A DNA stretch of 15,302 nt, from positions 1-15,302 of the forward strand of contig JAKEHF010000111.1 in the NCBI GenBank assembly GCA_022615295.1. Reading direction: 5' to 3'. The stretch comes from Actinomycetota bacterium (lineage in GTDB: Bacteria > Actinomycetota > Acidimicrobiia > Spongiisociales > ZC4RG35). The notes under the pieces are model-generated. The model was not told where the DNA came from. It was given only the letters and a program-made list of their open reading frames with translations, and made no database searches. The number at the start of each line of letters is the position of its first letter. Position 1 is the first letter of the stretch. A program made the position numbers and the translations under genes. Shown piece by piece: positions 6,535-12,972 of this stretch.

Positions 6535-6720
6535 ATGGCCAAGAAATCGATGATCGCCAAGGCGTCCAGGAAGCCCAAGTTCAAGGTGCGCGGGTACAAC
6601 CGGTGCAGCCGGTGCGGGCGGGCCCGGGCCTACCTGCGTGACTTCGGCATGTGTCGCATCTGCGTGCGCGACCTGGCCTCGCGTGGCGAGCTCCCCGGAT
6701 TGAGAAAGGCTTCCTGGTGA
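6535..6720 (+). CDS. rpsN: 30S ribosomal protein S14, type Z
   Basis: S14 is a small-subunit head protein. The 61-residue product is the short zinc-binding form (sometimes called rpsZ) with CSRC at residues 24-27 and CRIC at 40-43, and the family stretch KFKVRGYNRCSRCGR. ATG 6535 is chosen over TTG 6532 because GAGGAGGG at 6523-6530 lies four bases upstream and members begin MAKKS. The stop overlaps the rpsH GTG start. No cysteine-free zinc-independent version is seen in this window. Confidence 0.98.
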   Translation: MAKKSMIAKASRKPKFKVRGYNRCSRCGRARAYLRDFGMCRICVRDLASRGELPGLRKASW

Positions 6721-7118
6721 GTGTGCACACCGACCCGATAGCCGACATGCTCACCCGTATTCGCAACGCGGTCGCCGTGGGGCACGAACGGGTCGTCATG
6801 CCTGCGTCGAAGATAAAGGTGGGGATCGCCCAGATCCTGGTCGACGAGGGGTTCATCGATCGTTACGAGGTGAACGGTGAGAGTCATCGGCGTCATCTCG
6901 AGCTGATTCTCCGTTACGGGGAGCGGCGGCGGCCGGCGATTCTCGGTCTCCGACGGATCTCCCGCCCCGGTCACCGGGTGTATCGGGGGGCGGCGGAACT
7001 GCCCCGGGTCCAAGGTGGCATCGGTGTCGCCGTTGTCTCCACGAGTCAGGGGCTCCTCCCCGACCGTGAGGCCCGGCGGAGACGTCTCGGTGGCGAGATC
7101 GTGTGTGAGGTTTGGTGA
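6717..7118 (+). CDS. rpsH: 30S ribosomal protein S8
   Basis: S8 is a primary 16S-binding protein and, in E. coli, the repressor of the spc operon. The 133-residue product starts MSVHTDPIADMLTRIRNA and has SKIKVGIAQILVDEGFI, GLRRISRPGHRVYRG, the LPRVQGGIGVAVVSTSQGLLPDREA RNA-binding segment, and the end GGEIVCEVW. GTG 6717 overlaps the rpsN stop (GTGA). Upstream in-frame sequence runs through rpsN in the wrong frame. rplF follows after one base. Confidence 0.97.
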   Translation: MSVHTDPIADMLTRIRNAVAVGHERVVMPASKIKVGIAQILVDEGFIDRYEVNGESHRRHLELILRYGERRRPAILGLRRISRPGHRVYRGAAELPRVQGGIGVAVVSTSQGLLPDREARRRRLGGEIVCEVW

Positions 7119-7119
7119 G

Positions 7120-7656
7120 ATGAGCCGTATCGGGAAGATGCCGGTTGCGGTCCCCGCCGGGGTGGAGGTCGAGGTGGAGGGGAGCACCGTGACGGTGAAG
7201 GGCGCCAAGGGCTCGCTGACTCGGGTGTTTCACGAGCGTATGAGCTTCGAGCTCGGCGACGGCGCCCTCATGGTCACCAGACCCGACGACACCAGCGAGT
7301 CGCGGGCCCTCCATGGTCTGAGCCGGGCCCTCCTCAGCAACATGGTCATCGGGGTTGCCGACGGTTTCACCAAGACCCTCGAGATACACGGGGTCGGATA
7401 CCGGGCAGCCATGAAGGGCAACGACGTCGAGCTCCAGGTCGGTTTCAGCCATCCTGTTGTCTTCGAGGCGCCCGACGGCATCATCTTCGAGGTCCCCGAA
7501 CCGACCCGGATCACGGTGACCGGGATCGACAAGGAGCAGGTGGGCCAGGTCGCTGCCGACATTCGACAGGTCAGACCACCGGAGCCCTACAAGGGCAAGG
7601 GGATCCGCTATCTCGGCGAGACGGTCCGTCGCAAGGCAGGGAAGGCGGGCAAGTGA
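7120..7656 (+). CDS. rplF: 50S ribosomal protein L6
   Basis: L6 binds near the sarcin-ricin loop and factor-binding site. The 178-residue product has the start MSRIGKMPVAVPAGVEVEVEG, VKGAKGSLTRVF, the second-domain motif VGYRAAMKGNDVELQVGFSHPV, and the end PPEPYKGKGIRYLGETVRRKAGKAGK. ATG 7120 is one base after the rpsH stop, with GTGAGG in the rpsH tail as ribosome binding site. The stop overlaps rplR (TGATG). Confidence 0.98.
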   Translation: MSRIGKMPVAVPAGVEVEVEGSTVTVKGAKGSLTRVFHERMSFELGDGALMVTRPDDTSESRALHGLSRALLSNMVIGVADGFTKTLEIHGVGYRAAMKGNDVELQVGFSHPVVFEAPDGIIFEVPEPTRITVTGIDKEQVGQVAADIRQVRPPEPYKGKGIRYLGETVRRKAGKAGK

Positions 7657-8009
7657 TGTCGGCAAACCGTCTAGAGGCTCGCCGTAGAAGACACGGCCGT
7701 GTCCGCAAGAGGGTGCGGGGCAGCGCCGAGCGTCCACGTTTGGCCGTATACCGCAGCAACCGCTACATCTACGCCCAGGTGGTCGATGACGTCCGTGGTC
7801 ACACCCTGGTCGCCGCTTCGTCGCAAGAGCCCGATCTGAGGGAGAATGACCTCAACGTCGCCACCGCAGCCCAGGTGGGTGCCAGGTTGGGCAGTCGGGC
7901 CAAGGAGGCGGGGATCAGCGCGGTGGTGTTCGATCGTGGTGGGTACAAGTACCACGGGAGGGTCAAGGCCCTGGCCGACGCCGCCCGCGAGGCAGGACTG
8001 GAGTTCTAA
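7656..8009 (+). CDS. rplR: 50S ribosomal protein L18
   Basis: L18 binds 5S rRNA together with L5. The 117-residue product has RRRRHGRVRKRVRGSAERPRLAVYRSNRYIYAQVVDD at the N-terminus and VVFDRGGYKYHGRVKALADAAREAGLEF at the end, both typical. ATG 7656 shares the A of the rplF stop; the in-frame GTG at 7653 is an alternative start three bases earlier. Its TAA stop, the only TAA among the genes here, shares one base with the rpsE start (TAATG). Confidence 0.97.
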   Translation: MSANRLEARRRRHGRVRKRVRGSAERPRLAVYRSNRYIYAQVVDDVRGHTLVAASSQEPDLRENDLNVATAAQVGARLGSRAKEAGISAVVFDRGGYKYHGRVKALADAAREAGLEF

Positions 8010-8587
8010 TGGCACGTCAGCAGCGAGCGGGCTCGGAGCAGAGCCAATACGACGAGAGGGTCATCCAGATCAACCGGGTCGCCAAGGTGGTCAAGGGTGG
8101 CCGCCGCTTCAGCTTCACCGCCCTGGTGGTGGTCGGTGACGGCGCGGGGAAGGTCGGCATCGGCTATGGCAAGGCGCGCGAGGTGCCCGCAGCCATACAG
8201 AAGGCGATCGACACCGCACGGCGGGAGATGGCCCCGATCCCCATGGCCGGCCAGACGGTCGTCCACGAGGTGATCGGGGAGCATGGCGCCTCCCGTGTCC
8301 TCATCAAGCCTGCGGCGCCTGGGACCGGTGTCATCGCGGGGGGAGCGGTCCGTCAGATCCTCGAGGCCGCCGGAGTCAAGGACGCCCTGGCCAAGTCGTT
8401 GGGGTCTCCGACCCATCTCAACGTGGCAAAGGCCGCGATGAACGGCCTGCGCAGCCAGCGCCGTCCTGACGAGGTGGCAAAGTTGCGGGGGAGACGGGTC
8501 GAGGACTTCGTGCCCCCCGGTCTCCTCGCCGCGTACAACACGGCAGAGGCGATGCGCGCCCAGCCGGGACGGGGAAATGATGGCTGA
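8009..8587 (+). CDS. rpsE: 30S ribosomal protein S5
   Basis: S5 acts in decoding fidelity and mRNA entry with S3 and S4. The 192-residue product has the double-stranded RNA-binding-like N-domain (VIQINRVAKVVKGGRRFSFTALVVVGD, GYGKAREVPAAIQKAIDTAR) and the C-domain (VLIKPAAPGTGVIAGGAVRQILEAAGVKD, SPTHLNVAKAAMNGL). The C-terminus is slightly extended and Gly/Pro-rich. ATG 8009 overlaps the rplR TAA. The last eight bases overlap rpmD. Confidence 0.97.
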   Translation: MARQQRAGSEQSQYDERVIQINRVAKVVKGGRRFSFTALVVVGDGAGKVGIGYGKAREVPAAIQKAIDTARREMAPIPMAGQTVVHEVIGEHGASRVLIKPAAPGTGVIAGGAVRQILEAAGVKDALAKSLGSPTHLNVAKAAMNGLRSQRRPDEVAKLRGRRVEDFVPPGLLAAYNTAEAMRAQPGRGNDG

Positions 8588-8765
8588 TCGGCAGGTGAAG
8601 ATAACCCTCACCAAGTCGGTGATCGGCGAGAAGCCCAAGACGAGGGCCACCATCGAGGCCCTCGGTCTGCGTCGTCTCCATCAGACGGTGACCCATCCTG
8701 ACACGCCCTCCCTGCGTGGGGCGCTCCTCAAGGTGGACCATCTGGTGGTGGTGGAGGAGGGCTGA
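8580..8765 (+). CDS. rpmD: 50S ribosomal protein L30
   Basis: L30 is a small two-domain protein of the large subunit. The 61-residue product has VKITLTKSVIGEKPKTRATIEALGLRRLHQTV and the end LRGALLKVDHLVVVEEG, matching the family in order and length. Two tandem ATG codons (8577, 8580) are possible. ATG 8580 is preferred on spacing from the GGGACGGGGA at 8566-8575 and because homology starts at MAD. It begins within rpsE and is followed by a 25-base gap before rplO. Confidence 0.96.
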   Translation: MADRQVKITLTKSVIGEKPKTRATIEALGLRRLHQTVTHPDTPSLRGALLKVDHLVVVEEG

Positions 8766-8790
8766 CCCCCAAGATCGATGGAGAGATTTG

Positions 8791-9246
8791 ATGAGTGAAG
8801 AGAAGAAGCAACTGAAGCTCCATGACCTGCGACCCGCCGCTGGGTCCAAGAAGGAACCTGTCCGGGTGGGACGTGGCGAAGGTGGGAAGCGTGGCAAGAC
8901 CGCGGGCCGGGGCACCAAGGGCCTCAAGGCCCGCAGCAGACTCCGTCCCGGGTTCGAGGGTGGACAGACCCCATTGGCGATGCGTCTCCCCAAGCTGAGG
9001 GGGTTCAAGAACCCCAACAAGGAGGAGTACGCCATCGTCAACCTGGCCGCGCTGGGAGTCTTCGACGCCGGGTCGGTGGTGACCCCGGAGACCCTTCGTG
9101 ACCGTGGTCTCATACGACATCGGGGCCGGGTCAAGGTGCTCGCCGAGGGTGACCTGGATCGTGCCCTAACCGTGAGGGCTCATGCCTTCTCCAAGGCCGC
9201 CGCGGCCAAGATCGAGGCAGCCGGGGGCTCCGTCGAGGTGCTGTAG
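8791..9246 (+). CDS. rplO: 50S ribosomal protein L15
   Basis: L15 is a late-assembly large-subunit protein. The 151-residue product has LKLHDLRPAAGSKKEPVRVGRG, the basic KTAGRGTKGLKARSR, FEGGQTPLAMRLPKLRGFKN and the C-terminal KVLAEGDLDRALTVRAHAFSKAAAAKIEAAGGSVEVL, as expected. ATG 8791 has GGAGAG at 8780-8785. The 25-base upstream gap holds no promoter I can recognise. The start context ATTTGATG resembles that of rpsJ. secY follows after three bases. Confidence 0.97.
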   Translation: MSEEKKQLKLHDLRPAAGSKKEPVRVGRGEGGKRGKTAGRGTKGLKARSRLRPGFEGGQTPLAMRLPKLRGFKNPNKEEYAIVNLAALGVFDAGSVVTPETLRDRGLIRHRGRVKVLAEGDLDRALTVRAHAFSKAAAAKIEAAGGSVEVL

Positions 9247-9249
9247 GAC

Positions 9250-10563
9250 ATGCTCTCGATCTATCGCAACATGTTCCGGATCCCCGACCTCCGGACCAAG
9301 ATCGTGTTCACCCTGGCGATGTTCGCCGTGTACCGGCTGGGGACCACGATCCCTGTGCCGGGGATCGATCTCGACGCAGTCCGGCTCTGGCAGGGCATGC
9401 AGGAGGCGGGTGGCATCTATGGCCTGCTCAATCTCTTCTCCGGCGGCGCCCTCGAGCAGTTCTCGGTGTTCGCCCTCGGGATCATCCCCTACATCACGGC
9501 CTCGATCATCATGCAGCTGCTCACCGTGGTCATACCCCGGCTCCGCACCCTCCAGGAGGAGGGTGAGTCGGGTCGCAAGGTGATCACCCAGTGGACCCGC
9601 TATCTGACGGTCATCCTGGCTCTCATCCAGGCGACGGGGTTCACCTTCCTCTTCCACTCGGGGAGATTCACCGCCGGGATCGACCTGATCCCCAACTACA
9701 CGCCGGGGCGGGTGATCCTCATCGTCCTCACGATGACCGCCGGCACGGCGATGGTGATGTGGCTCGGCGAGTTGATAACCCAGAGGGGGGTCGGCAACGG
9801 GATGTCCCTGATCATCTTCGTCTCCATCCTCAGCCAGTTCCCCTTCATCTTCGGCCAGCTATGGAGTCAGACCGTGGCGGTGGGGCTGCCGGTGCGGTTC
9901 GTGGTGATCGTCGCCGTCTTCCTGGCGATGATCGTGTCGATCATCTTCATCGACCAGGGACAGCGGCGCATCCCCATCTCGTTCGCCAAGAGGGTGCGGG
10001 GGCGACGGGTCCTCGGCGGCCAGTCGACATACATCCCCCTCAAGGTCAACACCTCCGGGGTGATCCCCGTGATCTTCGCCACCTCCGTCCTCCTCATCCC
10101 CAGTCTGATCATCACCGCCATCCCGTCCGACGCGGCGTGGATCCAGGCGATCTACCGGTGGATCAACACCAACCTGGGGGCAGGTCAGGCCGGGGTGAGC
10201 TGGTGGTACATCGCCATCCTGTTCGCCCTGATCGTCTTCTTCACCTACTTCTACACGGCCATACAGTTCGATCCCGAGCAGCAGGCCGAGATGATCCAAC
10301 GTCAGGGTGGGTTCATCCCCGGTGTCCGGCCCGGCCGCCAGACGGCGAGACATCTGGCTCACATCCTCAACAGGATCACGCTTCCCGGCTCTCTGTTCCT
10401 GGCGACCATCGCCGTACTGCCAGCCATCGCCGGGGCGGTCTGGGGCATCCAGATCGCCTTCTCCGGGGTTTCGATCCTGATCGTGGTCGGGGTGGCGCTG
10501 GAGACCATGAAACAGATCGAGTCCCAGCTCACCATGCGGAACTACGAAGGCATCCTGACGTGA
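9250..10563 (+). CDS. secY: Preprotein translocase subunit SecY
   Basis: SecY is the membrane channel of the general secretion pathway, working with SecE, SecG and SecA. The 437-residue product has ten hydrophobic segments (about residues 17-36, 72-94, 115-136, 153-173, 182-202, 214-234, 267-288, 317-338, 378-396 and 400-420). It has the plug region LLNLFSGGALEQFSVFALGI, the EEGESGRKVITQWTRYLTV loop, the cytoplasmic loop RRIPISFAKRVRGRRVLGG, and the SecA/ribosome-contact loop with GFIPGVRPGRQT (residues 354-365). It ends TMRNYEGILT. The start is ATG, three bases after rplO, with GAGGTG in the end of rplO as the likely ribosome binding site. Confidence 0.98.
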   Translation: MLSIYRNMFRIPDLRTKIVFTLAMFAVYRLGTTIPVPGIDLDAVRLWQGMQEAGGIYGLLNLFSGGALEQFSVFALGIIPYITASIIMQLLTVVIPRLRTLQEEGESGRKVITQWTRYLTVILALIQATGFTFLFHSGRFTAGIDLIPNYTPGRVILIVLTMTAGTAMVMWLGELITQRGVGNGMSLIIFVSILSQFPFIFGQLWSQTVAVGLPVRFVVIVAVFLAMIVSIIFIDQGQRRIPISFAKRVRGRRVLGGQSTYIPLKVNTSGVIPVIFATSVLLIPSLIITAIPSDAAWIQAIYRWINTNLGAGQAGVSWWYIAILFALIVFFTYFYTAIQFDPEQQAEMIQRQGGFIPGVRPGRQTARHLAHILNRITLPGSLFLATIAVLPAIAGAVWGIQIAFSGVSILIVVGVALETMKQIESQLTMRNYEGILT

Positions 10564-10573
10564 TCTCCGCTGA

Positions 10574-11140
10574 ATGAGGATGCTCTTCATCGGACCACCC
10601 GGGGCCGGTAAGGGGACCCAGGCAGCGTTGGTCGCCCACCGTCTCGGGGTCCCCCACGTCTCCACCGGGGAGATGTTTCGGGAGCATGTGTCGAGGGGGA
10701 CCGATCTGGGCCGTCGTGTCGCCGCGATCATGGAGGCCGGTGAGTACGTTCCCGACGAGGTCACGGTGGCGATGCTTGAAGACCGCATCAACCAACCGGA
10801 CGCCGAGAACGGCTTCATCCTCGACGGGTTCCCCCGCACCGCGGGACAGGTCTGCTCGCTCGACGCCCTGATCGGCGCCCATGGGCTCGACAGGGTTGTG
10901 GTCTTCGACGTCCCGGAGGAGGAGCTGGTGCGACGTCTCGCTTCGCGGGGCCGTGCCGACGACAGCGAGGAGACCATCCTCAACCGGCTGGCCGTCTACA
11001 CAGAGCAGACCCAGCCCCTGCTCGACATCTACGATGGTCGTGGGGTGACGGTCGTCGTCGACGGTGTCGGCGAGGTCGACGTGGTGACCGCCCGCATCCT
11101 CCACGCCTTGGAAGAGGGCCTGTCGGAGGTTCCGACGTGA
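10574..11140 (+). CDS. adk: Adenylate kinase (short-LID form)
   Basis: This enzyme interconverts ATP + AMP and two ADP in the cytoplasm. The 188-residue product has the P-loop GPPGAGKGT (7-15), STGEMFRE of the AMP-binding part, DGFPRT (84-89), and RGRADDSEETILNRL (125-139) with catalytic-type arginines. The LID is the short type found in many actinobacteria: no zinc-cysteine LID and about 30 residues fewer than E. coli Adk. Two near starts exist, ATG 10574 and ATG 10580; neither has a convincing Shine-Dalgarno, and 10574 is used for the MRMLFIGPPG alignment. It is ten bases after secY and overlaps map by GTGA. Confidence 0.97.
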   Translation: MRMLFIGPPGAGKGTQAALVAHRLGVPHVSTGEMFREHVSRGTDLGRRVAAIMEAGEYVPDEVTVAMLEDRINQPDAENGFILDGFPRTAGQVCSLDALIGAHGLDRVVVFDVPEEELVRRLASRGRADDSEETILNRLAVYTEQTQPLLDIYDGRGVTVVVDGVGEVDVVTARILHALEEGLSEVPT

Positions 11141-11931
11141 TCACCATCAAGAGCAGACGCGAGTTCGAGAAGATGGCAAGGGCCGGCGCCGCGATCGCCG
11201 CCGTCCACGAGGCGGTTGGGGAGGCGGTGCGTGCCGGTGTCAGTCTCCTCGAGCTGGAGGAGATAGGGGCCCGGGTCATCGCCCGGCATGGCTGCACCCC
11301 ATCGTTCCTCGGCTATCTCGGCAGCTATCCGGCAACGCTGTGTCTCTCCCCAAACGACGTCATCGTCCATGGGATACCCAATGAGCACCGTCTCGAGGAG
11401 GGGGACATCCTCTCCATCGACGCCGGTGCCGTCTATGAGGGTTTTCATGGCGACGCGGCGATCACCATCGGTGTCGGCGTGGTGGCCCCCGAGACGCAAC
11501 GGCTGATCGATGCCACCAGGGAGGGGATGTGGGCCGGGATCACGATGGTGCGTCGGGGGAGCCGGCTCGGTGACATCGGATCCGCCATCGCCGAAGTCGG
11601 CCGGGCCCATGGTTATGGGGTGGTCGAGGAGTATGTCGGACACGGCATCGGCAGGGCTATGCACGAGGAGCCCCAGGTCCCCAATTACGGGACTCCCGGC
11701 AAGGGTCTCCGTCTCCGGGTCGGCATGTCCCTCTGCATCGAGCCCATGTTCAACATGGGGGGTCGTCAGACCAAGGTCGACTCCGATGGTTGGACGGTGC
11801 GCACCGCAGACGGGTCCTTGTCCGCCCACTTCGAGCACACCGTCGCCATCACCCCGGAAGGGCCGATGATCTTCACCGCCGATCGGGAGCCGATGCCGGT
11901 GGGATTTGAGGAGGCCCCGGCTCGTGGCTAG
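11137..11931 (+). CDS. map: Type I methionine aminopeptidase
   Basis: This enzyme removes the initiator methionine from nascent proteins using a dinuclear metal site. The 264-residue product carries all expected residues: His78 (VHGIPN), Asp95 (SIDAGA), Asp106 (GDAA), His169 (GHGIGR), His176 (MHEEPQVPNYG), Glu202 (IEPMF) and Glu233 (HFEHT). There is no N-terminal zinc-finger extension. GTG 11137 overlaps the adk stop. Its TAG stop (11929-11931) is embedded in the -10 element of a predicted promoter for the downstream block. A common neighbour, infA, does not follow. Confidence 0.97.
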   Translation: MITIKSRREFEKMARAGAAIAAVHEAVGEAVRAGVSLLELEEIGARVIARHGCTPSFLGYLGSYPATLCLSPNDVIVHGIPNEHRLEEGDILSIDAGAVYEGFHGDAAITIGVGVVAPETQRLIDATREGMWAGITMVRRGSRLGDIGSAIAEVGRAHGYGVVEEYVGHGIGRAMHEEPQVPNYGTPGKGLRLRVGMSLCIEPMFNMGGRQTKVDSDGWTVRTADGSLSAHFEHTVAITPEGPMIFTADREPMPVGFEEAPARG

Positions 11932-11934
11932 AAT
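11906..11934 (+). promoter_or_regulatory. Predicted sigma70-type promoter upstream of rpmJ
   Basis: The -35-like TTGAGG (11906-11911) and -10-like TAGAAT (11929-11934) are separated by exactly 17 bases. The -10 matches TATAAT at five of six positions and the -35 matches TTGACA at four of six, which stands out in this GC-rich DNA. It overlaps the end of map. Transcription would start near 11941 and drive rpmJ to rplQ. This is the position where many actinobacteria have an infA promoter. Prediction only. Confidence 0.55.
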
Positions 11935-11940
11935 CGGTGG

Positions 11941-12068
11941 GCTTCCGGTCGTTCTTACGCGGCCGGAAACAGGTACGGCACCGGGTTCGACACCCGAAAC
12001 CACCCGACTCTCAGGTCTCTGGGCTGTTCCGCCCGGGGTGGTGCCGTGATGAGAACCGGAGCATCGAT
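11941..12068 (+). promoter_or_regulatory. Structured leader in front of rpmJ
   Basis: The 137 bases between map and rpmJ contain no credible gene. From the predicted start onward they fold well by eye. Hairpin 1 pairs 11943-11952 with 11959-11968 (ten pairs, two of them G-U; six-base loop). A seven-pair stem joins 11976-11982 to 12040-12046 and encloses small hairpins at 11983-11995 and 12021-12034. An alternative pairing joins 12000-12005 with 12036-12041 and would break the long stem. The Shine-Dalgarno GGAG (12058-12061) lies just downstream. Such a layout would suit autogenous control of the alpha block, for example by S4 as in E. coli, but that is inference. Confidence 0.45.
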
Positions 12069-12182
12069 ATGAAGGTCAGACCCTCCACCAAGAGGATGTG
12101 CGAGAAGTGCCGGATCATCCGGCGTCATGGTCGCGTCTGGGTGATCTGTCCCAACCCCCGTCACAAGCAGCGTCAGGGGTGA
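12069..12182 (+). CDS. rpmJ: 50S ribosomal protein L36, zinc form
   Basis: L36 is the smallest large-subunit protein. The 37-residue product MKVRPSTKRMCEKC... keeps the zinc knuckle Cys11, Cys14, Cys27, His32 and ends NPRHKQRQG. ATG 12069 has GGAG at 12058-12061. It is the first gene after the promoter-leader region. An upstream seven-codon frame (ATG 12049 to TGA 12072) overlaps its start by ATGA. The rpsM start follows six bases after the stop. Confidence 0.97.
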   Translation: MKVRPSTKRMCEKCRIIRRHGRVWVICPNPRHKQRQG

Positions 12183-12188
12183 GCTGAC

Positions 12189-12566
12189 TTGGCCCGTATC
12201 GCAGGTGTCGACATACCACGTGACAAGCGGCTCGAAGTCGCCCTGACCTACATATACGGCATCGGCCCGACGAGGGCCCTCGCCGTCTGTCATGAGACCG
12301 GGATCGACCCCGATACCAGAGTCCGTTCCCTGACCGACGATGAGGTGGCCAAGATCCGCCGTTACATCGAGACGAGCTTCCAGGTCGAGGGTGATCTCCG
12401 CCGCGAGGTGCAGCAGAACATAAAGCGGAAGATCGAGATCGGCAGCTATCAAGGGATCCGTCACCGTCGGGGACTCCCCGTGCGTGGTCAGCGCACCCAC
12501 ACCAACGCCCGAGCGCGCAAGGGCCGGCGGGTGGCCATCGCAGGCAAGAAGAAGGTCACTAAGTAG
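12189..12566 (+). CDS. rpsM: 30S ribosomal protein S13
   Basis: S13 is a head protein forming bridges to the large subunit and contacting P-site tRNA. The 125-residue product has MARIAGVDIPRDKRLEVALTYIYGIG, the RRYIETSFQVEGDLRREVQQNIKRK helix region, and the basic tail RHRRGLPVRGQRTHTNARARKG...KKKVTK. The start is TTG 12189, the only TTG start I assign in the window. It is supported by exact family homology from that codon and by GGGGTGAG at 12176-12183. rpsK follows after five bases. Confidence 0.97.
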   Translation: MARIAGVDIPRDKRLEVALTYIYGIGPTRALAVCHETGIDPDTRVRSLTDDEVAKIRRYIETSFQVEGDLRREVQQNIKRKIEIGSYQGIRHRRGLPVRGQRTHTNARARKGRRVAIAGKKKVTK

Positions 12567-12571
12567 GAGAC

Positions 12572-12970
12572 ATGGCCAAACAGCAGCCAGGAGCCAAGAG
12601 GGTGCGTCGTCGGGAGCGAAAGAACATCTCCCATGGCCAGGCCCACATAAAGGCGAGCTTCAACAACACGATCATCAACATCACCGATCAGACCGGGGCC
12701 AGCGTCGCCTGGACCTCCGGGGGGTCCGTCGGTTTCAAGGGCTCGCGCAAGTCGACGCCTTACGCCGCTCAGGTGGCGGCCGAGGAGGCGGCTCGTCGGG
12801 CCGGCGAACACGGGATCCGCAAACTGGACGTCATCGTCTCCGGCACCGGCTCGGGCCGAGACACCGCGGTGCGCACCCTGCAAAACATGGGCATGGAGGT
12901 CACCTGGATCAAGGACGTGACCCCGTTCCCCCACAACGGTTGCCGACCCAAGAAGCGCAAGAGGGGCTGA
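12572..12970 (+). CDS. rpsK: 30S ribosomal protein S11
   Basis: S11 is a platform protein near the E-site and the mRNA exit. The 132-residue product has HGQAHIKASFNNTIINITD, GSVGFKGSRKSTPYAAQVAAEEAAR, VSGTGSGRDTAVRTLQNMGMEV and the C-terminal DVTPFPHNGCRPKKRKRG. The PHNG asparagine, the site of isoaspartate formation in E. coli S11, is kept. AGGAGA (12565-12570) directly precedes ATG 12572, closer than usual, with further purine-rich sequence upstream. rpsD starts two bases after the stop. Confidence 0.97.
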   Translation: MAKQQPGAKRVRRRERKNISHGQAHIKASFNNTIINITDQTGASVAWTSGGSVGFKGSRKSTPYAAQVAAEEAARRAGEHGIRKLDVIVSGTGSGRDTAVRTLQNMGMEVTWIKDVTPFPHNGCRPKKRKRG

Positions 12971-12972
12971 GG

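Noticed and set aside
9591..10577. Long open frame of 328 codons overlapping secY on the + strand.
   Set aside because: Its translation is His/Pro/Arg/Asp-rich, as expected from the shifted frame of GC-rich coding DNA, and secY in the other frame is unmistakable.
9859..10983. Long - strand frame of 374 codons across secY and adk.
   Set aside because: It is antisense to two certain genes, with low-complexity composition typical of GC-rich shadow frames.
11936..12004. tRNA-like folding between map and rpmJ (a GGTTCGA-type T-loop at 11984-11990 and a possible closing helix GGTGG/CCACC).
   Set aside because: Only five closing pairs, no D-arm, the middle hairpin has a ten-pair stem and six-base loop with no anticodon-arm geometry, and the total is 69 bases. 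The likely transcription start lies inside the 5' strand of the closing helix.
11932..12072. Remnant or very short infA in the frames open across the map-rpmJ spacer.
   Set aside because: The 46-codon frame ending at 12072 and the frame leading into rpmJ contain none of the IF1 motifs, and no start codon with a proper ribosome binding site precedes them.
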